Source of the DNA: Tannerella sp.
Lineage (GTDB): Bacteria; Bacteroidota; Bacteroidia; Bacteroidales; Tannerellaceae
Direction: 5' to 3'
NCBI GenBank assembly: GCA_031258835.1
Contig: JAIRMH010000349.1
Span: forward strand, 1 to 34,447
DNA: 34,447 bases
Positions 1 to 8,219 of this stretch are shown one piece after another. Position numbers and translations under genes: made by a program. The number at the start of each line of letters is the position of its first letter. The first letter of the stretch is position 1. The notes under the pieces are model-generated. The model was not told the DNA's origin. It saw only the letters and a list, made by a program, of their open reading frames with translations, and ran no database searches.

Positions 1-242
1 CACACAAAAAGACTGTATTCTAAAAAATTAGGAAAATAACCGTCGTAATTGTCTCCTTTGATATACTTAAAAAATATACCGATGGCAAACGTCATGGCAA
101 AGAGAATACAGGGGATAAAAGATACTCCGCCGAGACGGGGAACAGTACCATTATGTAGCTTACGTTCGTTTTGAGTGTCGAATAAGGAATACCTTATCGC
201 AATCACCAATATTCTCGGTATCAGAAACATGGCGAAAATCAT
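1..242 (-). CDS. WecA/TagO-like polyprenyl-phosphate sugar-1-phosphate transferase (N-terminal part, cut by window edge)
   Basis: Translating the minus strand from the ATG at 242-240 gives about 80 residues that continue past the window edge. A hydrophobic first segment (IFAMFLIPRILVIAI) is followed by FDTQNERKLHNGTVPRLGG and a second hydrophobic segment. The pattern D-x-x-N-x-R-K-x-H-x-x-x-x-P-R-L-G-G is the N-terminal signature of the MraY/WecA/TagO family. These are membrane enzymes that transfer a sugar-1-phosphate from a UDP-sugar to undecaprenyl phosphate, starting O-antigen, capsule or wall glycan synthesis. The start is uncertain: the frame is open up to a TGA at 275-273, and TTG codons precede the chosen ATG. 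Family members usually have a few more residues before the first membrane segment. The catalytic parts lie outside the window, so the substrate cannot be assigned. Confidence 0.72.
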   Translation of the reverse strand, partial: MIFAMFLIPRILVIAIRYSLFDTQNERKLHNGTVPRLGGVSFIPCILFAMTFAIGIFFKYIKGDNYDGYFPNFLEYSLFV

Positions 243-378
243 CGAAATCAAAAACAACAACGGAACACATAATCAACTTAATATCAATGAATTAATCATA
301 CCACACAAGCAACAAAAAAAACGTCAGTCCCATTTTCTATCAGGCTGAACGCTATTATATTTTTCATAAAAAGACGTG

Positions 379-413
379 CAAAGTTAGTTACAAGATTTTT
401 TAATTGCAACAAA
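379..413 (-). promoter_or_regulatory. candidate promoter of the WecA-like gene
   Basis: On the minus strand TAACTTTG (386-379) matches the Bacteroidetes -7 box TAnnTTTG. A TTTG lies at 413-410, with a gap of 23 nt, slightly longer than the usual 19-21. It would give a leader of about 130 nt before the ATG at 242. The 243-469 stretch shows nothing else I recognise. Confidence 0.45.
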
Positions 414-469
414 TTTTTCAGGCAAAATTTTTGCCTCCTCATGACTTGCCGCGTCACGGTATTTGTCCG

Positions 470-1267
470 TCATTCGCCTCTACTCTCTCTCCCCACTTCA
501 ACTTTCTCCTGAACGATTTTTCCTTTGTCAATCGCATCATTCCATGATTGATATAATTTTTTACGAACTTCATATTTTTCGGGAATATAATTTATATACT
601 TTTCTTTTTTCCTGTATGAGTAAGGCTCTGCATCATCTCTATCTATCCGGTATTCTAAATATAAAAGATGGCAGATCTTCACACCTCCGCTCCTGTCCGA
701 TTCGTTTTCAGGAAGATAGCATAATATGAATCTCGGATTTTTTGTTTCATTTTTGTGATAGCGGACATAACTGAAATTATAAAAATTGGCAAGTTCGACG
801 TATAAATCAACGGCCGTATCCAATTGTCCCGGAGAATGAATAAATACGGAATCGAACGCCAATACCGGAGAATATGCTTTCGCACGAACTTCCGGCAGTT
901 TCTGGAGAGGCGGTATCAATAAGATTCCGTATTTATCGACAATCCGCATCACATCATCATAATAATACCGCATCAAGTCGCGCGAATAATGATCCCATCG
1001 TTCTTTATAATATAAAATGATATGCCGGTCCATCTTTATATGCGAACCGGCTTCAAATAAAAAATCTCGCTTCTTATCTTTTAAAAGATATTCATTGTAC
1101 TTTTTCCCGCTGGAATCTCTCTTTTTCTTTACTTCTACGATTCCTATTTCGGTGGAATACTGTTTACTTAGATTTTTTGCGACATTTCTGACGGAATATG
1201 GATCCGAATATTTTGTCGTACAGTTATCAAACAGTAAGATTACCATGAGAACATAAAAAAAATTCAT
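470..1267 (-). CDS. hypothetical lipoprotein-like or membrane-anchored protein
   Basis: I do not recognise this family. The frame is open from 1300, but I chose the ATG at 1267-1265 because it places a hydrophobic segment (NFFYVLMVILLF) right at the N-terminus, followed by DNC. The Cys could be a lipidated residue, although F-D-N-C is a poor lipobox, so a simple membrane anchor is possible. The mature protein (about 245 residues) is rich in Tyr, Lys, Arg and Asp, with runs such as RYYYDDVMRIVDKYGILLIPP, and has no evident enzyme motif. It ends in a charged tail. It lies 59 nt downstream of metF on the same strand with no clear terminator between them and could be read from the metF promoter. 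No promoter box of its own was found. Confidence 0.6.
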   Translation of the reverse strand: MNFFYVLMVILLFDNCTTKYSDPYSVRNVAKNLSKQYSTEIGIVEVKKKRDSSGKKYNEYLLKDKKRDFLFEAGSHIKMDRHIILYYKERWDHYSRDLMRYYYDDVMRIVDKYGILLIPPLQKLPEVRAKAYSPVLAFDSVFIHSPGQLDTAVDLYVELANFYNFSYVRYHKNETKNPRFILCYLPENESDRSGGVKICHLLYLEYRIDRDDAEPYSYRKKEKYINYIPEKYEVRKKLYQSWNDAIDKGKIVQEKVEVGRESRGE

Positions 1268-1326
1268 CTTAAACGCTACCCACATAATTATTTCACCCAT
1301 TATTTAATCCTGTAATAACGCGAATG

Positions 1327-2280
1327 TCAATAGATCTCCCGAGCAATCTTCCTGACGCTGTCGGTTGCCATCAATGTATAAAAATGAATACTCGGAACAC
1401 CGTGTTTAATTAAATCTTTACACTGTCGGACGCTCCATTCTATCCCGACCTCTTTGGCTTCGTCGTCAGTTTTACATCGACGAAGTTCTTCGGCAAGTTC
1501 TACCGGGATTTCCGAGCGAAAAACTTTAGGCAATATAGTCAGTTGGTTTATAAAAACAATCGGTTTGATTCCGGGAATAATCGGAACAGTCACTCCATCT
1601 GCACGCATCCGGTCAACGAAAGCGTAATACTTTGAATTATCGAAAAACATTTGCGTCACTAAATAATCCGCTCCGTTTTCTACTTTTTTCTTCGCATAAT
1701 ATATATCCGAATCCATATTGAGCGCTTCTTCGTGCTTTTCCGGGTAACAGGCCATACCGTACGAAAACGGAGTTTCGATTCCCTCGAAAGAAGATCCGTC
1801 TAATGCAATGCTTCTATTGAAATCATTCACCTGTTTCTGCAGATCCGTTGCATAATCATGATAGAGTGATCTGTCTGCGGTAACCGGCAGTTTTTTTTCA
1901 TCGCCGCGAAGCAACAATAAATCATGCACGCCCAAGAAATTAAGATCTATCAGTGCGTATTCCGTTTCTTCCTTCGTAAAACCCTTGCATATGATATGAG
2001 GCACCGCCGTAATACCATATTTGTTTTGAATAGCCGAAGCGATAGCGACCGACCCCGGACGACGGCGTATATTAACCTTTCGTATCGTACCATCTGCTTC
2101 TACTTTATCCATATACTCGCTATGATGAGACGTGATGTTAATATATTTAGGGTCAAACTCTATCAATTTATCGATGATATCATATATTCTCTTTATACTG
2201 TTCCCTTTCAGAGGTGGCAACACTTCAAAAGAAAACGCTGTTTTTTTACTCTCATTTATGTGTTCTATAACTTTTTTCAT
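1327..2280 (-). CDS. metF: methylenetetrahydrofolate reductase
   Basis: This FAD-dependent TIM-barrel enzyme reduces 5,10-methylene-THF to 5-methyl-THF, the methyl donor for methionine synthesis. The protein (317 residues) opens with KKTAFSFEVLPPLKG. The Glu in SFE (residue 19) corresponds to the catalytic Glu28 of E. coli MetF. Further family segments are KYINITSHHSEY, AVPHIICKGFT, DLLLLRGDEKK and YLVTQMFFDNSKYYAFVDRM near the middle, and IPGIKPI towards the C-terminus. The frame is open to 2340, but I chose the ATG at 2280-2278 for two reasons: a promoter -7 box (2321-2314) falls inside the longer frame, and homologues begin close to this Met. The leader is only about 25 nt, leaving no room for a SAM riboswitch. 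Confidence 0.95.
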   Translation of the reverse strand: MKKVIEHINESKKTAFSFEVLPPLKGNSIKRIYDIIDKLIEFDPKYINITSHHSEYMDKVEADGTIRKVNIRRRPGSVAIASAIQNKYGITAVPHIICKGFTKEETEYALIDLNFLGVHDLLLLRGDEKKLPVTADRSLYHDYATDLQKQVNDFNRSIALDGSSFEGIETPFSYGMACYPEKHEEALNMDSDIYYAKKKVENGADYLVTQMFFDNSKYYAFVDRMRADGVTVPIIPGIKPIVFINQLTILPKVFRSEIPVELAEELRRCKTDDEAKEVGIEWSVRQCKDLIKHGVPSIHFYTLMATDSVRKIAREIY

Positions 2281-2313
2281 TCTAAATGTATTTAACTGTA
2301 AAATATTGTGCGG

Positions 2314-2321
2314 CAAATATA
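2314..2321 (-). promoter_or_regulatory. metF promoter -7 box
   Basis: TATATTTG on the minus strand matches TAnnTTTG. It lies 33 nt before the metF ATG, so the longer frame starting at 2340 would be interrupted by its own promoter. No good -33 TTTG is present at the expected distance. Confidence 0.55.
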
Positions 2322-2436
2322 CATGAAATTTTTCAATCACACACAGATGAATAAAAATGTCCGGTAAAATTTACAGTAAGATCTACTCATCATTTCCATG
2401 CTACAGTTGCTAATAGCAAATACCCCCTAAAAGGGC

Positions 2437-2469
2437 AAAAAAAAAGCGTCTACTTTTTCGTAAACGCTT
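2437..2469 (-). terminator. rho-independent terminator of tRNA-Pro
   Basis: Minus strand: AAGCGTTTAC, loop GAAAAA, GTAGACGCTT, then a run of T. The 10-bp stem has one G-U pair. It begins about 14 nt past the tRNA 3' end. Confidence 0.85.
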
Positions 2470-2482
2470 GATTTTCAGGCTG

Positions 2483-2557
2483 TCGGGGTAGCGGGATTCG
2501 AACCCACGACCCCCTGCTCCCAAAGCAGGTGCGCTAACCGGACTGCGCTACACCCCG
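2483..2557 (-). tRNA. tRNA-Pro (anticodon TGG)
   Basis: Seventy-five nt on the minus strand. The acceptor stem is CGGGGTG/TACCCCG with one G-U pair, and the discriminator base is A. The anticodon stem CCTGC/GCAGG encloses the loop TTTGGGA with anticodon TGG. The T-loop GGTTCGAATCC is canonical. The 3' CCA is not encoded; the next bases are CAG. It stands alone with its own promoter and terminator. Confidence 0.95.
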
Positions 2558-2638
2558 AAGACATCCTTTATTAATCCTGAACGTTTAACTTTTCCGTATA
2601 AACGCTAATTTACAATGAGCATTTTTTCATTGCGGCTG

Positions 2639-2667
2639 CAAAGGTAAAAAATAAAATTAAAAGACAA
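2639..2667 (-). promoter_or_regulatory. promoter of tRNA-Pro
   Basis: Minus strand TACCTTTG (2646-2639), a perfect -7 box, with TTG (2667-2665) 18 nt upstream as the -33 element. The tRNA 5' end is 81 nt downstream of the box. Confidence 0.65.
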
Positions 2668-2780
2668 GCGATCAAGAATAATTATTTTTGACCTGCAGAA
2701 ATCTCAAATCCCGGCCGGTCGATCTTCTTGATTTTCTCCTAAGTAAGTGTTGTTGAATAACTTAACTGATAATAGCCGAG

Positions 2781-2858
2781 CGCTTAATAAATCACTTAAA
2801 AAAACTATAATGAGTTTTTTTTCGGGATTAAGTACTTTATTAAGCAGTTTATTAAGCG
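2781..2858 (+). repeat. TTTATTAAGC direct repeats plus an inverted copy (operator-like)
   Basis: TTTATTAAGC occurs at 2836-2845 and again at 2848-2857, a 12-bp tandem unit. An 11-bp perfect inverted copy, CGCTTAATAAA, lies at 2781-2791 against TTTATTAAGCG at 2848-2858. The tandem copies sit just upstream of TACTTTG (2868-2874), a near match to a -7 box, so they would cover the -33 region of the gene at 2941. Confidence 0.55.
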
Positions 2859-2940
2859 TTCCGTTTTTACTTTGCGGAAAAAATTTCAAAACATTCGTTA
2901 GATAACAAATGGAATTTAAAGTAACAAAAAAAATAAAATC

Positions 2941-4914
2941 ATGCGGAGCATTTTTTCGACAGACAGATGGGGGATTTATATCAGTATCGTTTTGGCATTG
3001 GCAGTTGCTTGCCGTCAGCCGTCGCGATTGGAACAGGCGCTGGTGTTCGCCGGCAATAACCGTGCGGAACTGGAAAAAGTATTGGCGCACTATTACGCAA
3101 ACGCAGCAGACAGTCTGAAATACCGGGCGGCATGTTTTTTGATTGAAAACATGCCTTTCCATTATTCGTACTCTGGCAAGGCGCTCGACGACTTTGCCGT
3201 AGAAGTGAAACGGTATGCAGCCGGACATGAATATGTGCCCGGCGATCATACCCGGAATCTATCCGTCAACTCTTTTGCCGACGACTTCCCGACGCCTGCC
3301 TCTTCCGGCTATGGCCGCACCATGGATTCGCACGTGATAACGTCCACTTTCCTGATCAACAACATCGAACAGTCTTTCAAGATATGGCAGGAACAGCCCT
3401 GGGGAACAGATCTGTCTTTCGAAGATTTCTGCGAGCAGATACTGCCTTACCGCGTAGCCGACGAACCCCTGCAGGAATGGAGAGCACTGTATTACGATTA
3501 TTTCCGTCCCAAAGTGGATTCAATATGCGGCGACACCTGTGATCTGTTGACGGCAGGCAGAGCGGTATACAGGATTATTTACGACAGCCGGCGCTGGATA
3601 TTCGAAAACTCGACGACAAGCAGGCATCTCGGTGCAGAAACACTCTTCCACTGTCGTTTGGGCGATTGTCGCCTGATGTCGCTGTATGCCGTGTTTGCAT
3701 TCCGCGCACTGGGTATCCCCTGCGGTGTCGACATGATCCTCCAAAATCCCGACAAACAGTATAAACAACATTACTGGAATTACATGAAGGATAACAATGG
3801 CGTTACACATCGCTTCGAACTGCTCCAAAAGGAGCCGGGAGAAAATAATAAAATGAACCGTCAGACGGGAAAGATCTACCGCTCCTGCTATGGCATACAA
3901 GCCGGTTCCCCACCTTACAAATACAAAGCAAAATTGCCGGCGCCCCTCAACGACCTGCTGATGACGGATGTGACGCACGAATACCATGAAAAGACAACGC
4001 TTACAATAGCGGTAAGCCGAAAACGGAGAGATAACGGCTTGCTGTTTCTGGGCGTTTTTAATAACAGCAGATGGATACCCGTTACATGCAGTAAAATCAA
4101 AAACGGGAAAGCCGTGTTCGACTATGTAGAGCCGGGGATCGTATATCAGGCACTTTCTTATATAGATGGCAAACCGGAAGAAGAAGGATTCCCCGTCCTC
4201 GTGCAGCCTGATAATAATCATTTATTTATAAAGCCGGATACAGCTTGCCTCCATACTATGACGATCAACCGCAAATATCCTCTTCCTGGCTGGTATCAGG
4301 CATTCAGACACCGTTCTGTAGGCGGGCGTTTTGAAGTCTCCGTCGACAGCCTTTTTACTCGCCCGGTAACAATCCATACCCATACGGATTCATTGTCGTT
4401 TGATTATTACCATATCAAAATAGACTATCCCGAAAAAATCGAGCACATTCGGTATTATTCGGCTCCAGACGCCCATGTGAACATTGCCGAGATAAAATTC
4501 ATTTCGGACGGTAAAGCGCTGAAAGGGAAAGTTATCGGCTTTGACAATCCGTCCGGATTCGGCTCGGACTGTACGCGGGAAGCGGCGTTCGACGGCAACC
4601 CGCTTACCTACACCGATTCCTCTTCGCCGGACGGTGCGTGGGTTGGCCTTACCCTGAATGAACCCGCACAAATCACTGAAATAGAATACCTCTACAGGAA
4701 CGACGACAACAACATCCGCGAAGACGACGTCTATGAGTTGTTCTATTTCACAGACGCGGGTAAAGTATCGCTCGGGAAGCGCACCGGCGTCAAGAATGGC
4801 GCGCTGATATACGAAAACGCTCCCTCCGGCGCATTGTTTATATTACACAATGAAACAAGGGGAAGTGAAGAGCGACCATTCATGTACGAAAACGAAGAGC
4901 AGATATGGTGGTAA
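2941..4914 (+). CDS. transglutaminase-like lipoprotein with C-terminal discoidin-like domain
   Basis: The 657-residue protein starts with a signal peptide (GIYISIVLALAVAC) whose Cys24 is a plausible lipidation site, so it is probably anchored on the cell surface or in the periplasm. A transglutaminase-like core follows. RLGDCRLMSLYAVFAFRALGIP carries the candidate nucleophile Cys243, and HYWNY carries the candidate His277. Residues about 500-657 look like a carbohydrate-binding discoidin (F5/8 type C) module, with DNPSGFGSDCTREAAFDGNPLTYT and WVGLTLNEPAQITEIEYLYRND. Such proteins are common in Bacteroidetes. The core may act as a cysteine protease or amidase rather than a cross-linking enzyme, and the substrate is unknown. 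The Met at 2941 is the start that gives a proper signal peptide. The gene stands alone on its strand. Confidence 0.8.
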   Translation: MRSIFSTDRWGIYISIVLALAVACRQPSRLEQALVFAGNNRAELEKVLAHYYANAADSLKYRAACFLIENMPFHYSYSGKALDDFAVEVKRYAAGHEYVPGDHTRNLSVNSFADDFPTPASSGYGRTMDSHVITSTFLINNIEQSFKIWQEQPWGTDLSFEDFCEQILPYRVADEPLQEWRALYYDYFRPKVDSICGDTCDLLTAGRAVYRIIYDSRRWIFENSTTSRHLGAETLFHCRLGDCRLMSLYAVFAFRALGIPCGVDMILQNPDKQYKQHYWNYMKDNNGVTHRFELLQKEPGENNKMNRQTGKIYRSCYGIQAGSPPYKYKAKLPAPLNDLLMTDVTHEYHEKTTLTIAVSRKRRDNGLLFLGVFNNSRWIPVTCSKIKNGKAVFDYVEPGIVYQALSYIDGKPEEEGFPVLVQPDNNHLFIKPDTACLHTMTINRKYPLPGWYQAFRHRSVGGRFEVSVDSLFTRPVTIHTHTDSLSFDYYHIKIDYPEKIEHIRYYSAPDAHVNIAEIKFISDGKALKGKVIGFDNPSGFGSDCTREAAFDGNPLTYTDSSSPDGAWVGLTLNEPAQITEIEYLYRNDDNNIREDDVYELFYFTDAGKVSLGKRTGVKNGALIYENAPSGALFILHNETRGSEERPFMYENEEQIWW

Positions 4915-4950
4915 AATATCACATCAAGTAACGAAGGTTGCCGTTCAATC

Positions 4951-5109
4951 TCAGAAAATATCGCTGTATTGATAACCGGAAATACTGCGCCTGCCAAGTT
5001 CCTTATCTATCAAAGCTGATAGCCCCAAACGGGTAAATTCATCGTTTACAAAAGAAATTCCTCCGAAAGGAGTGATGGTCCGGAATTTTTGTTGTATCTT
5101 TACGCCCAT
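4951..5109 (-). pseudogene. IS1380-family transposase, N-terminal fragment
   Basis: From the ATG at 5109-5107 the minus strand encodes about 52 residues, including KFRTITPFGGISFVNDEF, TRLGLSALIDKELG and SGYQYSDIF, and then a TGA at 4951. This resembles the N-terminus of IS1380-type transposases in Bacteroidetes, which carry a TPFGGI segment, then a DxLGL segment and a GYQYSxI segment. A complete transposase is over 400 residues. Nothing downstream in any frame continues the match, so the rest has been lost by deletion up to the end of the transglutaminase gene. I found no convincing terminal inverted repeats or target duplication. Confidence 0.7.
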
Positions 5110-5322
5110 GTGCAAGTCTATTTTATGTTTTTTGTTTACTGTCACAAAAAAAATGTGATTATGAACGAAAATAAGAATGTGAAGATATTGCTATACGGCA
5201 ATTCTAATTTCGAAGGCATTATACTCTGGGAGTTGGCAACTAACGGACAAAACTTCTTTAAGATAGCCGCTTTAAAAGAATCAATAATTTTGTACTTTGC
5301 AACGAAACAAAAATCAGAATAT

Positions 5323-6333
5323 ATGATGAGATCAAACGAAAAAGAGCAAACAGCATTAAAACCGATTATCATCGCTAATCCGATATACGATACGGTGTTT
5401 AAAAGATTGATGGAAAACTTGAGGATTGTGAAATTTTTCATCAGTACTATACTTGGCCAGCAGGTTACTGCGGTAGATGTTCTTCCGCAAGAGTTCACAC
5501 ACAAAAAGAAGAATGACGACAAAGTAGATGACGCAACAAAAAAAGAAGACAAAACGGTACCCTATTCGATTTATCGGGTTGACTTCATGGCAACCGTTCT
5601 GACCAAAGAGGGCGAGTATCGCAAGGTATTAATCGAAGTGCAGAAATCGTTGGGAACGATAGATGTACATCGCTTTCGTAAATATCTTGGGGAGCAATAT
5701 GCAAAAAGAGATACGGTTATCATTGATAACATCAACAGGGAACTGATGCTTCCGATTACAACGATTTATATTCTGGGAGACAAACTCGCCGAAATAAAAT
5801 GTTCATGCCTGAAAGTCGGACGAATATATACCGATATGTTAACGAACGAAACAGTTACCGGAAGGGATGATTTTATCGAAAAGCTTACTCATGACTCTTA
5901 TATCATTCAGGCAGGTAGAATAACGGATAACCGTTACATTACCAATCTGGAAAAACTAATCAGTATATTTGAACAGAAATATTTTCTCAAGGAAGGTTCG
6001 GAAGCAATTAAAGAATACTGGTATCAGCCGGCGCCCAACGATGAGGAGATGATACTAATTACTAATACGCTGCATGAGATGGGGGTCAATCCTGAAGAAC
6101 GTAAACAGATAGAAAACGAAGCAGAATATATCAGGACTATTGACGATATTTATGGCGTTAAAATCAGAGAACAGGCGATCGCACTCGAAGAAAGTAAGAA
6201 TGCACTCGAAGAAAGTAAGAAAGCACTCGAAGAAAGTAAGAAAGCGCTTGAAGAAAAAGACAAAAAACTCGAAGAGCAGGCAAAAAAAATTGCAGAAATG
6301 GAACGTTTCCTTCGAAATAAACAGGTTGAATAA
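5323..6333 (+). CDS. PD-(D/E)XK nuclease family (Rpn-like / PDDEXK_2) protein with coiled-coil tail
   Basis: The opening IANPIYDTVFKRLMENLRIVKFFI is typical of the Bacteroidetes branch of the Rpn/PDDEXK_2 family of recombination-promoting nucleases and putative transposases. The nuclease core shows RVDFMATV, then VLIEVQK (Asp87, Glu105 and Gln107 from this start), fitting the D...ExQ form of the PD-(D/E)XK motif, followed by RFRKYLGEQY. The last 60 residues are a charged coiled coil built from near-identical LEESKKA heptads. The frame is open from 5089, but I chose the Met pair at 5323/5326: upstream translation is not family-like, and TACTTTG (5293-5299) just before it resembles a -7 box. 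A pointless-looking lysine-rich insert (KKKNDDKVDDATKKEDK) separates the N-terminal part from the nuclease core. The biological role is not settled for the family. Confidence 0.8.
   Translation: MMRSNEKEQTALKPIIIANPIYDTVFKRLMENLRIVKFFISTILGQQVTAVDVLPQEFTHKKKNDDKVDDATKKEDKTVPYSIYRVDFMATVLTKEGEYRKVLIEVQKSLGTIDVHRFRKYLGEQYAKRDTVIIDNINRELMLPITTIYILGDKLAEIKCSCLKVGRIYTDMLTNETVTGRDDFIEKLTHDSYIIQAGRITDNRYITNLEKLISIFEQKYFLKEGSEAIKEYWYQPAPNDEEMILITNTLHEMGVNPEERKQIENEAEYIRTIDDIYGVKIREQAIALEESKNALEESKKALEESKKALEEKDKKLEEQAKKIAEMERFLRNKQVE
6181..6264 (+). repeat. 21-bp tandem repeat inside the PDDEXK gene (4 units)
   Basis: Units begin at 6181, 6202, 6223 and 6244. The first three (GCACTCGAAGAAAGTAAGAA plus T or A) differ at one base; the fourth is diverged. 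Each unit encodes one heptad of the coiled coil, so copy changes keep the frame. Confidence 0.92.
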
Positions 6334-6430
6334 GTTTTCATGGAATTTTGACACCATGACTCAGGTGCAGTTAAAACCGGTATTTTAACATCTTTATTAT
6401 CCTTACTAAATAACTAATATAGAAAATATT

Positions 6431-8218
6431 ATGCGAAATTATTTATTAATCTTGTGTTGTCTGACTACTTTGACCGCTTACGGTCAAAAACAGACGAATG
6501 AGCGTGCGAAATGGTTTACCGATTCCCGCTATGGAATGTTTATCCACTGGGGTATTTACAGTGGTGCGGAGGGTTACTGGAAAGGCGAAAAACTTCGCAA
6601 CGACAACGATTATGCCGAGTGGCTCTTTTACCGCAATCAGATCGGCAAAGAAGAATACCTGACCCTGCTCGACCGTTTTGACTGGGACGCCATTCACCCC
6701 GAAGAATGGGTGATCCTGGCGAAACAGGCAGGCATGAAATACATCACGCTGACGGCCAAACATCACGATGGATTTGCGCTTTGGGACAGCAACGTCGGCA
6801 ATTACGACGTGGGCAAATACACCGGCCACCAACGCGACATTGTGAAAGAGCTTGCCGTCGCCTGCAAAAAACACGGCATCCGCATGGGACTGTACTATTC
6901 GCACTGGGTGGACTGGGAACATCCTTTCGGATGGAACCATGAACGCGAAATATCCGGCATCTCCCCGGAAGATTACGACAAATACTGGCAGGAAAAAGTC
7001 CTTCCACAAATCCGCGAATTGCTTACCGGCTATGGCGAAATCAGCATTCTTTGGTTCGATATGTGGATTCACCATTCCGAGACGATTGTAAGCAAAGCAC
7101 AACTGCTGCAACTAAAAAGCCTGATTCGCGAACTCCAACCTAACTGTCTGGTTAATTCGCGGCTGGGACTGTCAGTTGCAGAAGACCCGGACGTGGATTT
7201 CAAAACACTTGGCGACAATGAATTTGGACGCAAAAAGGAGGACTTTCCGTGGCAGTCGCCTGGAACGGTCGCCCATTCGTGGGGATTCCATTCCGGCGAA
7301 TCGTCATGGCGAGCTACCAGCGCCCTGCTGAAATCGCTGATCGGCAATGTCAGCCTGAACGGTAATTTTATGCTTAACATCGGCCCTCGTGCTAACGGCG
7401 ACGTGCCGTATGAAATCGAATCCCGTCTCCGCGAAATAGGACAATGGCTCGAAATAAACGGCGAATCCATCTACGGAGCAGGCGCTTTCGACCTCGACAA
7501 CAACCTGCACGACTGGGGCAAAATTACTGCGAAGCGCATCGAAGACGGAACGCGTCTCTATCTGCATGTGTACAATTGGCCGTTAAGCAAGCAATTGCCC
7601 CTGTCAGGCATAACAACCCGCCCGACAAAAATATACTTGCTCGCCGACAAACAGCAGCAAGCGCTGTCATTCACGCACAACGACGCCTTTACCGACATTC
7701 GGCTGCCGGTTTTGCAACCCGATCATTACGTCTCGGTGCTGGTGGTCGAATACGGACAAACACCTGAAATCGTAGACGGACTGGTTGCCAAAACAAGTAA
7801 CGGCGGCTATTCGATGAATTATGCCAACAATTTGAATGAAAAAATATTGAAAACGGAGAAAAAAAACCGTAGCGGAACGATTCCCGAACACGTAGCTGTA
7901 AAAAGTCCGCAGACCCTGAAATGGCGTTTCTACGTAGAATCTCCCGGCACGAAAAGCATTGATGTTTCATACAATTTTCAAGGAACGCCGTCCGCCGGAA
8001 AAATTGTGTGCAAAGCAGCCGGCGCGCAACTGTCGCATACGATTGCCCCCACCGGAAAAACAGTTGGCGAACCCCGGCAAAATTGGGTCATCGACCGCTT
8101 CCTATCCCATCGCCTGGGTGAAATTTCTTTCCCGCAAGCCGGATTTTACGAGTTGGAAATGGAAGTAAGTCCCGCCAAAAACAGCGAAATGTACTTCCAG
8201 TGGGTATGGCTAAAATAA
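6431..8218 (+). CDS. secreted alpha-L-fucosidase, glycoside hydrolase family 29
   Basis: The 595-residue protein has a signal peptide (MRNYLLILCCLTTLTAYG, cleaved before Gln19). The GH29 barrel shows RYGMFIHWGIYS (34-45), AKHHDGFALWDS (109-120) and ISILWFDMW, whose Asp210 is the expected nucleophile, then LLKSLIGNVSLNGNFMLNIGP. This retaining enzyme removes alpha-linked L-fucose from glycans. After about residue 350 comes a beta-rich C-terminal region (WPLSKQLPLSG onward) ending in a likely accessory domain (FYVESPGTKSIDVSYNF to the end). The exact linkage cannot be read from sequence. It probably acts in the periplasm or at the outer membrane and would supply fucose to the fucI-fucP operon 5-8 kb away. 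No canonical promoter box was found in the 97 nt upstream. Confidence 0.93.
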   Translation: MRNYLLILCCLTTLTAYGQKQTNERAKWFTDSRYGMFIHWGIYSGAEGYWKGEKLRNDNDYAEWLFYRNQIGKEEYLTLLDRFDWDAIHPEEWVILAKQAGMKYITLTAKHHDGFALWDSNVGNYDVGKYTGHQRDIVKELAVACKKHGIRMGLYYSHWVDWEHPFGWNHEREISGISPEDYDKYWQEKVLPQIRELLTGYGEISILWFDMWIHHSETIVSKAQLLQLKSLIRELQPNCLVNSRLGLSVAEDPDVDFKTLGDNEFGRKKEDFPWQSPGTVAHSWGFHSGESSWRATSALLKSLIGNVSLNGNFMLNIGPRANGDVPYEIESRLREIGQWLEINGESIYGAGAFDLDNNLHDWGKITAKRIEDGTRLYLHVYNWPLSKQLPLSGITTRPTKIYLLADKQQQALSFTHNDAFTDIRLPVLQPDHYVSVLVVEYGQTPEIVDGLVAKTSNGGYSMNYANNLNEKILKTEKKNRSGTIPEHVAVKSPQTLKWRFYVESPGTKSIDVSYNFQGTPSAGKIVCKAAGAQLSHTIAPTGKTVGEPRQNWVIDRFLSHRLGEISFPQAGFYELEMEVSPAKNSEMYFQWVWLK

Positions 8219-8219
8219 T

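Larger units (their letters stand above)
2558..2940. other. gene-free stretch with the tRNA-Pro promoter and repeats ahead of the transglutaminase gene
   Basis: This 383-nt AT-rich stretch holds the tRNA-Pro promoter on the minus strand. On the plus strand it holds a cluster of TTTATTAAGC repeats and a possible promoter for the gene at 2941. A short frame on the minus strand here (2704 upward) is not convincing as a gene. Confidence 0.6.

Noticed and set aside
2281-2340. SAM or other riboswitch upstream of metF
   Set aside because: The promoter box places transcription start about 25 nt before the ATG, leaving no room for one, and no conserved pairing is visible.
2704-3249. Minus-strand frame before and across the transglutaminase start
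   Set aside because: It overlaps the signal peptide region of the real gene, and its translation looks random.
5142-5158. TCACA, seven or eight A, TGTGA inverted repeat as an IS end or terminator
   Set aside because: The arms are only five bases, there is no T run after them, and no matching copy lies at the other side of the transposase fragment.
6446-7111. Minus-strand frame of 221 codons opposite GH29
   Set aside because: It lies within the GH29 catalytic domain on the other strand, with no motif or promoter.
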